A DNA stretch of 64,000 nucleotides from Chlorella sorokiniana (lineage: Eukaryota > Chlorophyta > Trebouxiophyceae > Chlorellales > Chlorellaceae), in NCBI GenBank assembly GCA_025917655.1, contig CP084610.1, forward strand, positions 930,001 through 994,000. The letters are read 5' to 3'. The notes beneath the pieces were generated by a model. The model saw only the letters and a program-made list of their open reading frames with translations, did no database searches and was not told where the DNA came from. Positions 46,696-55,589 of this stretch are shown one piece after another (position 1 is the first letter of the stretch; each line of letters opens with the position of its first letter). Both the position numbers and the translations under genes were made by a program.

Positions 46696-47168
46696 TCAGC
46701 AATCAGCCCCACAAAGGCAATTTGAGACCACGGGATGGCATCCATACCAATACCGGAATGAGTCAGAAGCGCGCAAGGTTGACCTCACTTCACTGCATCA
46801 AGAAGCAACCACAACATTCAAAGTAAGATTCGCTAGTCAATCGGCGGTGCTGAGCTGGGCTGCCACGCACCTTGCCAGCCGATCCCTGTAACGAATGTAG
46901 TTATTCCACAACGTATCCCTGTCAGCCGGCGTCGCCTCCACTGAGGCCACGCGGCTTGGCAATGTGCTGTCAGCGCTTGCTACGCTCCCCATCAAGGCCT
47001 CCCGCACATCCTGAACGCAGGCCGGAAGGCATCGCAGCGGGCTGTGTCGTGTATCTCTTTGAAGAAGTATGGCATCTCCTCCAGGGACGGCTGCTCACGG
47101 AGGTGGCGCAACAAGCTCCAAAACCTTCTCACGCACTTCTCTCGTTCCGCAGTGTCAGAATCGCCCAT
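46696..47168 (-). CDS. Small hypothetical protein, tentative
   Basis: Not recognised. ATG 47168 opens MGDSDTAEREKCVRRFWSLL, followed by RHLREQPSLEEMPYFFKEIH. After a frame change near 47012 the sequence continues DVREALMGSVAS...RDTLWNNYIRYRDRLA. It reaches a donor (AG/GTGCGT, near 46845). An in-phase acceptor (GATGCAG, near 46800) adds EVRSTLRASDSFRYWYG and a TGA at 46696-46698. Composition is balanced, not the Ala/Arg-rich noise of shadow frames, and the GC content matches a gene of its own. It is divergent from the CAP gene with about 175 bp between start codons. It would be about 130 residues, charged and helical. Confidence 0.4.
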
Positions 47169-47342
47169 TTCTCTGCACCCAATATAAAAAGACGTTGCTA
47201 AACACGTTGGCAGTGCCTGCTTGCGGTCAGGTACCTGTTGCGGTACGGTCATCGTACTACAAAGCTTTGGCAATCTTCTATGGGCTTCTCTTGTCATCAA
47301 ATCGACCTGCAGCAGCCCCTTGAGACGATAATTCGAGGGAGC

Positions 47343-48536
47343 ATGAAAGCTGCTCTGTTGCTGTGCCTCGCCTGCCTGGCTCTGGGACGGGGTAATGAGG
47401 CAGCGGTCTGGGCTTCCGCGTGTGCAACCTGTATCAACCTTGCGGCCCTTGTTCGGAGAGTCAACAGGCCAGAAGCGTAGTCCAAGGCGGGCATGACTGC
47501 CCTTTTGCTGATTTGGTGCAGGGGGCGTCGTGGAGGCGGCTACCGGGCGCCCAGCTGGTGGGAAGCGTGCCCGGCTCCAACGCCCTACCTCCATTGGCCA
47601 GCAGCTGCCGGCATCCGCCTCCGGGCCCAGCACCGAAGGAAACCAGCCAGCCCCAGCACCTGCGCCTGAGGCCCGCACCCCAGCACCCGAGGCCCGCACC
47701 CCAGCGCCAGAGGCCCGCGCTCCAGCGCCAGAGGCCCCCACCCCAGCAGCGCTTGCGCCGACGGCGCCGCCTCCGAGTGGCGAGTCGCAGGGCGACGGCG
47801 GCAGCCTTGGCGGCGGCAGCTGCCCCGATGCTTCAGCCATCCTACAGGCCCATAACAGCGCCCGCTCCAACACAGGCGCCTCTCCGCTGAGGTGGAGCGC
47901 TGAGCTCGCAGAGGCGGCACAGGCGTGGGCAGACATGTGCAGAGTGCAGGTGAGGCCTTGCCCTGCTGCACAAGGCTCTGCGCACGGTATTGCAGGTTGC
48001 GACGGTTGTGAGCTTGGAAGCGGCGGGCTTGCCCCAGCAGCCGTCGGTGACGAAGACATGCCGGGCCACAAGTGGCACCTCGTCACCCCGCTGCTGCCAA
48101 GCCGATAGTGCGTGCTCTGCTGGCCACCCTGCCGCGCAGCCCTCTGGAGCCGGGTATGGCCAGAACCTGGCGGGGGGCTCCGCCTACACTACCTGCGCCG
48201 CCGCCATGCCGCTGTGGCTGGGCGGCCGGAGCAGCTACACGCCAAACGGCACGCCGCCCAACAATGCCCTGGCTTGGACGCAGGTGGTGTGGAAGGTGCG
48301 CGCTGGCGCTGCCTGCTGGCGGCCAGCATTGAAGCGCGTTGCCAGCGTGCCCTGAGGGAGGCGCAGCACAGCACACCAGATCCCAGGCAGGCGTGCCCGC
48401 TCCCCCACCGCAGGCCTCCACTGAACTGGGCTGCGGGTTTGCGCAGTGCGGCGGCCTGGGTGGGTTGGTGGTCTGCTTCTACAACCCGCCGGGCAATGTG
48501 GCGGGGCAGTACTCCGCTAACGTGGGGCAGGCGTAG
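47343..48536 (+). CDS. Secreted CAP (SCP/PR-1-like) protein with PAPEAR repeat linker
   Basis: Signal peptide MKAALLLCLACLALG (exon 1, 47343-47391). Exon 2 starts at 47522. After a Gln/Ser-rich stretch there is a tandem Pro-Ala-Pro-Glu-Ala linker (47641-47750), then the CAP domain: ILQAHNSARSNTGASPLRWS, ELAEAAQAWADMCRV, intron, GYGQNLAGGSAYTTCAAAMP, NNALAWTQVVWK, intron, and STELGCGFAQCGGLGGLVVC with FYNPPGNVAGQYSANV. The stop TAG is at 48534-48536. The NSAR, YGQNL, TQVVW and FYNPPGN signatures are the CAP family marks, and the His of a usual HS motif falls at the first intron junction. CAP proteins of plants and fungi are extracellular and bind lipids or sterols. In this alga a wall or defence role is inferred only. 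Confidence 0.9.
47641..47750 (+). repeat. Tandem 21-bp coding repeat (PAPEAR linker)
   Basis: In-frame 21-bp units encode PAPEART-PAPEART-PAPEARA-PAPEAPT. They form an extended Pro-rich spacer between the signal peptide region and the CAP domain. Near-identical codons indicate recent expansion, and Pro/Thr-rich linkers in algal secreted proteins are often hydroxylated and glycosylated. Confidence 0.85.
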
Positions 48537-48957
48537 TGGTGCTGCGTGATGAGCGGCGCTACAGGGCCGCTCTCACGCGCTCCAACGAGAGGCGGTGCGT
48601 AACGTCCAGCAGCCTTGTCGCTATGGCCTCTTCCCCAGCAAGCTGTTGTACAGTGTGATGATGTCCAAGGTGCAAGTTTTGAACCTCGTCAGAGAACCCC
48701 TGTCCAAGTGGCAAGCCCGCCCCTTCAGCTTGCCCTTGCTGCCGCTGCCGCTGCCGATGTGACCTTTGGCCCCCTTCGCTCCCCTTGCTGGCCGGAGCGG
48801 AATTACGTGCCCCTCTATCCGTTTTCAGGCGAGTTAAACTGTGCCGAGAAGAAACTGTGCCGAGGAACCGGATAATCGGCATGAAACATGAGTATCAATT
48901 GCAACTTTCACCGGTCCCTTTCAGCGGCAACGGCCTTTGCAAGGCTCATCAGGGAGC
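48537..48957. other. Intergenic, no gene assigned
   Basis: 421 bp between the CAP stop and the possible start of the kinase gene. Open frames exist on both strands, but none carries a recognisable motif. Confidence 0.45.
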
Positions 48958-51900
48958 ATGCGGCTGACGGCGTGGATGAAGGGCACGTCGCCGGCACGTC
49001 AGCAACTTGCGTCATCGCGCCGCCCCGTCTTCCGCGTGTCCTCTTCCGCGCACGGCGATCACTGTAGCCGTGAGAGTTTTGATTTTTACCCGCATTTCAC
49101 CCCCGGCCAGGCCCCAGGAGACGAAAGCTCGCAAGGGCCAAAAAGGCGGATATTGCCGTTGTTTGCGTTTTCCAGGGGTCTGAGAGCTGAAGTTCGGTGC
49201 ATCTGCACCTTTTTGACATGGGAAACTGTTTGGTGGGTATGTGCCTGCACGCTTGTTGCGCAGCCACCAACTGCAGCGTTTCTTGCTCTAAGGCCGAAAC
49301 ATTGACCCAGGAAAGGAGTTTGCCCGCCCGCAGGCTGTAGCCGACTGCGGCAACACAGCCTCACCAGTTGCGGCGGCGTCAGGAGGAGACACAACCAAGC
49401 GGCGTCTCAGACGGGACCGCCGCGCCTTCGGGGATGACGTCTGCGCCCCTGCCTCAAGAGCGTTGGACAAGTCTAGTCGAAGGATTCTTGCAGCGGCACA
49501 AGCAGCAGAGCTGGCTGCGCTGCTGGCGCCGCCACAGCCGCAGTTTGAAGCCGTCACAGCGTGAGCAGGGCGACGGGCACACTGGCAGCCTGCAGGCCTG
49601 GGTTGCAGTCAGTGGCGCACCATGTCGTTGGACGTATGAGCGTGGGGTGGACAAGCTGAGCGTCTGTTGCTTGGGACCCCTGTGGGCTGGGAAGGGCAGA
49701 GCGTCGGGCTCTCGACGGGGCGCTGCCCAGCAGCTCTGTCTGAGCGCCCATCTGCGGCCCCAGCGCAGGCTGCTCAAGTCCATGTTTCGCGTGCCCCACG
49801 CCACCATTGTGCTGCTGGACGAGGGGCAGCAGAGCGAGGAGGCCAGCGGCGCGTGGCGCTGGTGCGTGCTTGCGGCCGGCGCGCAGCGCGCCCCTGCCGG
49901 CTTTCAGCCTGGCCAGGCACGCATGCAAGGCTGAGGGCTGTCTGAGGGCTCTGCTGCCTGCCTGCAGGGCGTTTGGTTTGGATGCGCCCAACCTGGTGGT
50001 GGTGGAGGACGCGGCAAAGGACCCGAGGTGCGGCTGCGGGCTGGGGCGGCACAGCACAGCCCCCAGCCACCTGCGCACGCTGGCAGCGCTGCAGCAAGCC
50101 GCGGAGCAGGCGCTTGGGAAGGGTGCCTGTGTGCAGCTCCTGCCCTGCATGGTGACCTTTGCCCTCCCGGTCGCAGGTTCGACGGCAGCGTGCTGACGAC
50201 AGGGCCCAGCCCCGTCCGCTTCATCGCCGCCACGCCGCTGACGGGCACCCGCTGCCACGGCGAGCAGCTGCCTGCCCCTCCTGGCTTGCTTGCAGAGCTG
50301 GTCACGTCCCGCTGGTTGCTTTGTTGGCAGGCGCATTGAACCACAGTTGGCAGACGCGTTGAACCACCAGGTGTCCCGCTGCAGGCGTGCTGGTGGTGCT
50401 GGACTTCCAGCCCCGCAGCTTCAGTGCCGACCTCTATGCCATGCTGGCGAATGGGGCGGAGATTGCGGTTCGTGAGCTGGACCGGGAGCAGGTGGGGCAG
50501 CGGGTGGTGGGTTGCTGCACTGGCTGGCCCATGAATTGACTTGTGTGTGCCTGCCTGTGCGAGTGCTGGTTTGGGAGGGCTGCCCGAGGCATGCCAATGT
50601 CTCGACCCAGCCCACCACCTTTGTTCTGGGCGACCATCTGCTGCATAACCCCACACTTGGCCAGCCGGGCGTGTTGACCCGCACCCCGCCATTGCTGCCG
50701 CTGCGCAGGTGGTGCGGCAGCAGGCTGAGCAGCTGGACAGCCGCAGCCGCAGCTCCCCGCCGGATCACCTGCTGCGCTCCATCAACCGCTTCAAGGGTGC
50801 GCCCCCTCGCTGCTGCTGCAAGGCAGTCAGGCCCAGCGACCGGACCTAGCAGGCACAGCAGCTGGCGGCACGCTGCCCCTCCCAGGATGTGCCTGCTGGG
50901 CCCTGTGGAGCGGGGGCGAAAGCCTGGAGGATGTGCCCGCCTCCCGGCACACGCCCCCAACGGCCACACGGAGCTGCCTGCCTGCCGCCCCCTACTACAC
51001 CCACAACCCATGCCCCCCCCCTCACACACACACATGCAGAGGGCGTGATGCTTCTGGACCTGTCCCGCCCAGGCTGGCCCCTCTCCTTTGCCAACCCCGC
51101 GCTGGCGGCGGCCACGGGGCTGGGGGACCTGCTGGCGCTGTGCGGCGCGGGGGCCACCGTCGACTTCTGGGACCTGTTTGAGCGGGCGGCCCCCGACAGC
51201 AGCAGCGCAACGACTGTGAGAGGGTGGGGTGGTTTTTGTGTGTTGGTGGGTGGGTGTGGGTGTGGGTGGGTGGGTGGGTGGGTGGGTTGGGGGGGGGATG
51301 CACTTGCGTGGGGGGAACTGCCACATCAGAGAGCTGCCATAGCAGACAACTGGCACAGGACGGCCCACGGGGAGCAGGCAGGGGAGCACGGCCCGCTCAG
51401 CTTCGACAACCGGCTGGCTCTCCTGGGCTGAAGGCTGCGCCTGCTGCTGCGCACCCCGGCTGCAGGCCGCGCTCGACGCGCTGGCGGCAGGCCAGCCTTC
51501 ACCCTGAGCGTCAGGCTGCGCGCCGGCTGCCGCGGCGACTCCAGCGCGGAGGACGCGCTGGCGGCGGCGATGGCGGCCCTGCAGCGCCCGGCTCCCTGGA
51601 GGCCGGCCGCCCGCCGGGCGCAGCGGGGTCGCCGCCCAGCGGGCACAGCGAGACGCCGAGCAGCCCCGCGCAAGCGCCGCACAGCGGGGCGCAGGAGGGG
51701 CAGGTGTTTTCCATCCTGTTCCGTCCCGCGCTGGGCGAAACGGCAGCGAGCGGCACGCCCCACTCCGGCGCCCTCGCCTCGCCCGGCGACCAGCACGACA
51801 GCTCCAGCTGCACCCGCGCCGCCTCCCACGACCAGCCCGCCGCGCAGGAGGAAGGCGGAGGCGAGCCGCTGGCCTACTTTGGCGTGCTGCAGGCGGGGGC

Positions 51901-54676
51901 GGGGCAGCAGGGCGCAGGTGCGGCGCTCGAACACGCAGCCGCGCGCGCGGCCTCCCAGGGCAGCACGCTGGATCAGCGGGGCGCCTGCGCCGCCTCGGAC
52001 GCGCAGGGTTGTGCGACAGCGGAGGCGGCCAGCCGGTCGCCCAGCCCCCTGCCATCATGGAACCTGGTGAGGCCTGCACCCTGTGGTCAGGGCATCCCTG
52101 TGTAGTGGTGCCACTTTGTGAAGCTTAGTAGGCATGCAGGGAGATTGCCTTGCGTTATTTTGGGGTGGACCCAAGCTTGCAGTCCTCTCCCCACCCCCCT
52201 CCCTTCCACACACACACGCTCCTCAGGGCGAGGCTGGGGCCGGCTCCCTGCAAGGCTTCCTTCCTTCTACGACCAGCGGCCGGAGGTGATGAAGGAGGTG
52301 CAGCTGGGGCCCATGATTGGGTCGGGCGCCATGGGGCGCTGCTACCGCGGCTTCTGGCAGGCAAGCCGCGTGGGCGCTGCTGCTGCAGGGCGGCGGGGGT
52401 GCCGGCCGGCGCAGCTGGCGCACGCCTGCTGCACATGTCGGGCGCACGCCATGCCGCTCCTGTCTTGCCTGCCTGCAGCCTGCTGCTCGCGGTGAGCAAA
52501 TCCCAGTCACGTGCTGCCCGTGAGCGGTTCCGGTTGCCGCCCGTGCAGGGTGGCCGCGTCGCCGTCAAGATCGTGGACTGCTGGTGGGGCGCGGCGCCGT
52601 GCGCCGCCGACAGCCGCGACCTGGCGGCGGCGGGGCGCCCTCCCAGCGCCGCGAGCCCGCAGCCAAGGCGCAGGCGGCGCTGGTGGAGGCGCTGCTGTCG
52701 CGCTCGCTCAGCCACCCCACATCGTCACCACCTTCTGCCACGGTGCCACCGAGGCGATGCTGGACCCCTGCGGCCGCATGCACCAGCAGGCACGCGGGCT
52801 GGCGCCGCCGCGCTCTGCCACCCTGGCAGCCAGCCGATGCGGGTGGCAAGATGGTCGGGTGCAGCCGCTCCAGGGCATCCGAGGGTTGCAGCTGCTGCAT
52901 GCTCACCAGGCTGGCCGGGCAGCGGTGCTCACCCTCCGACGAGGCCTCCGCTCTCCCCCTCCCACCCCGCAGGTGTGGATTGTGCAGCAGTACTGCGCCC
53001 ACGGCTCGCTGCACAAGGGCCTCAGCCGCGGCCTGCTGCGCCAGCGCGACGGCTCCCCCAACCTGCTCTACGTGCTGCTGACGGCGCAGGAGGTGGCAGG
53101 TGGGCGCCGCGCCGCGCCCGCCCGCCTGCTCCCCCGCCGCCTGCCGGGAACCTGTGCCACGCGCAGCGGCTTTGCCCTTGCAAGGTCTACCCGCGCGCCT
53201 TGCTCCTTCCCGCCGTGAGGCGGGTGCCTCCTATTGACACAATGCCTCTGTGACTGCATTGCCTCTGTGAGCGAGCTGCCCGCCCCTCTCCCCCACCCCT
53301 CCCAACCCGCCGCCGCCCGCAGGCGCCATGCTGTACCTGCACCAGCACGGGGTCATCCACGGCGACCTCAACCCCTCCAACGTCCTGCTGGCCTCCTCCG
53401 TCAAGGACTCCCGCCGCTGGGAGGCCAAGGTCTCCGACTTTGGGCTGGCCCAGATCGGCGACGACCCGCGCTCCGGCTGCCAGCGAGGCTCCGCCCTCGG
53501 CACCGGTGAGGCCGCCGCCGCGCCCTGCACCGCGCACGCGCAGTGGGGCCATCCCCGCCCGCCCGCCAGCGGCTCGGGCTGCCCTGCGCAGAGTTTGCAA
53601 GCAAGCGTTTCATGCGCCTGCCGCCCCCCCCCAGTCACCCACATGCCGCCGGAGATGCACCTTGAGGGGGAGCTGAGCAAAGCGGTGGACTCTTGTGAGG
53701 CGCCTGCCGCTGTGCTGCGCGCCCCTGCACGCCGCACATCCTGCTGAGGGCTGCCCCGCCCGCTCTGCATGCTGTCCCTCGTCCATGCTGGCGCCCTCCT
53801 CGCTGACCCCCCCCCACACACACACACACTTGGGCGCAGACTCGTTTGGCGTGATGATGCTGGAGATGTGGGAGGGGCGCCGTGCCTGGGCCGGGTACTC
53901 CATCTTCCAGACCATCTCAGCCGTGTCTGCTGGTGCGTTGGGGGAGGGTTGCGGGGTGATGCTGCTGCCCAGGAGGTGCCAAGGGGGCGCCTGTTGCCTG
54001 GGCCAGCCTGCCGAGGCTGGCGCAGCTGCCACACACCCGTGCGGCTGCCTCTGCTCCCCGCCAACCACCCCCATCTTTGGCTCTCCCCGCAGGGCGCCTG
54101 CCTTTCTCCATCCCGGCAAGCGCGCCCCCAGCGCTGGCCGTACTGCTGCGTGGCTGCCTCAGTGCGGACCCCTCGTTCCGCCCGGCTTTGCCGCCATCCT
54201 GGCCGTGGTGCAGGCGATGCTGCGGGAGCTGCAGCCATCCACCCCCACCTGCGCACCTCCCTGCCCGTCGGAGGATGCACAGCATGCGGACTCCCCGTGT
54301 TGCCAACCCCGACGCGGCCGACACGCTTGCGGCGGCCCTTCCCGGTGCTTGCTCGGCAGCGGCGCAGCTTCCGCCTCCCGACTCCCGCTCCGGGTCCGGC
54401 AACCCGCCTGCCTCTGCCCCAAGCCAGGGTCCTTTGGCTGCCAACCGCACTGTGCAGCTCAGCCCCGCGCAGGCAGGCGCCAACCGCGGCGGCGCGGTGT
54501 CCATGGCTTCTCCCTTCGCGCCGCAGGCCGGGTGGTCGGCGCCGACCACAACCAGCCCCGCCTCGCCTTTTGCTGCCGAGGCACCGGATGTCCCGCAGCA
54601 GGCACACAAGCCGGCACCTTGCACTCCGTTCGCTGCTGCCGCCGCGACGTCCGCACCCAGCCATTCCCCAGTCTGA
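48958..54676 (+). CDS. GAF-PAS tyrosine-kinase-like (TKL/Raf-type) protein kinase
   Basis: Sensor-type serine/threonine kinase. GAF domain: LLKSMFRVPHATIVLLDEG, LDAPNLVVVEDAAKDPR, TGPSPVRFIAATPLTGT, GVLVVLDFQPRSFSADLYAM (49770-50470). PAS-like part: EGVMLLDLSRPGWPLSFANP, ATVDFWDLFERA, and after an insert FSILFRPALGE and LAYFGVLQAG (51040-51900). Kinase: VQLGPMIGSGAMGRCYRGFW (P-loop), GGRVAVKIVDCW (VAVK Lys), VWIVQQYCAHGSLHKGLSRG, LYLHQHGVIHGDLNPSNVLL (HRD Arg replaced by Gly and catalytic-loop Lys by Asn, Asp kept), AKVSDFGLAQIGDD (DFG), THMPPEMHLEGELSKAVD, SFGVMMLEMWEGRRAW and RGCLSADPSFRP. The Ser/Pro-rich tail ends at 54674-54676. The start is uncertain: ATG 48958 opens a transit-like RLTAWMKGTSPARQQLASSR. 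One-base shortfalls lie at about 51495, 52716 and 54182. The ligand is unknown. Confidence 0.82.
51247..51298 (+). repeat. G-tract array in a kinase intron, G-quadruplex-prone
   Basis: About ten GGG/GGGT units in 52 bp, ending in G9, on the coding strand just downstream of a splice donor. The pattern exceeds the four-tract minimum for an intramolecular quadruplex in DNA or in the pre-mRNA. Confidence 0.85.
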
Positions 54677-55589
54677 GCTGCGCAATGTCAAGGGCCGCCT
54701 CTCAGCAACTTGAAACACCCGGCAATTTTCTTCTGATTCGGTCGCACTTGCATTCCAAGCCTATGTTTGTTTATACCTCTCGAAACCCTGACCCACGATT
54801 CACCGTTACCCTTCCTGTCTCATATATAAAAAATCATGCCTACATCCACATCCTTTTCTTGCGCCCTTACAGCCCTTCTGTTACCTGACACAGACTACCG
54901 CTACCCTTCCTGTCTCATTCATCAAAAGTCACCTGCATCCACATCCGTTTCTTGCGCCCTATGGACCTTCTATTTCCTGCCCAACCATCTAATCTGCAGC
55001 CACTTCAGCACCCAGAAAATCCGCCCACCATCAACCATCCCCTCCCAAACTCCCCCTTATCGTCATCACACGGATGAAGCTGCTGCCTTTTATGTGAGAA
55101 CACGCCGTATCTAGAAGAGCAGATTCTCACGTTCCTCGACTTGAATCATATTAGTCAGCAAGCCTGCGGCCGAGACGTGCTGTCGACGTCTGGCGTTGGA
55201 CGTCTGGCGACTGGACCATGACTTCTGGCATCGTTGCGCTTGCGTCTGTCTCCCTTCTTCATGCACATGTCTTGCATGCATCACGCTCTTGTCACTTGGT
55301 CTGAACACACTTGACCAGTCAAGAAAAGCTTGGGCGGCACCGGGCGGGGAAGGCATGCAAACAGACGCCTTGTAACAAGGGGGTGGTTGGCGACTGTCAG
55401 CAGCATGTGTGGGGAGTGGCAGAGGTCCCTCCCCATCAGCTATCATGCATCGCAGCACGGCGCAGCAGGGTTTCTCGCCGATGCTCAATTGGAAGCGAGG
55501 CGCCGTGAGTCATCGCGAATTTCTCGAGGGAGGCAACAGGACACTGGCGGGCGCGCAGAAGTCGTGCATTGCGACCCCTGACCCGAGCC
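54677..55589. other. Intergenic, AT-richer, with a tandem duplication
   Basis: 913 bp between same-strand genes. 54700-55110 is markedly lower in GC than the rest of the window and C/T-rich on this strand. Apart from the 95-bp-period duplication listed separately, no gene or RNA was recognised. Confidence 0.5.
54802..54963. repeat. Diverged tandem duplication, period 95 bp
   Basis: Two copies, 54802-54867 and 54897-54963, share TACCCTTCCTGTCTCAT, then CATCCACATCC and TTTCTTGCGCCCT, with several substitutions between them. This is a local duplication older than the 21-bp perfect pair at 3857. Confidence 0.8.

Noticed and set aside
48559-48882. Minus-strand frame of 107 codons after the CAP gene
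   Set aside because: No motif, no neighbouring exon and composition like flanking UTR sequence.
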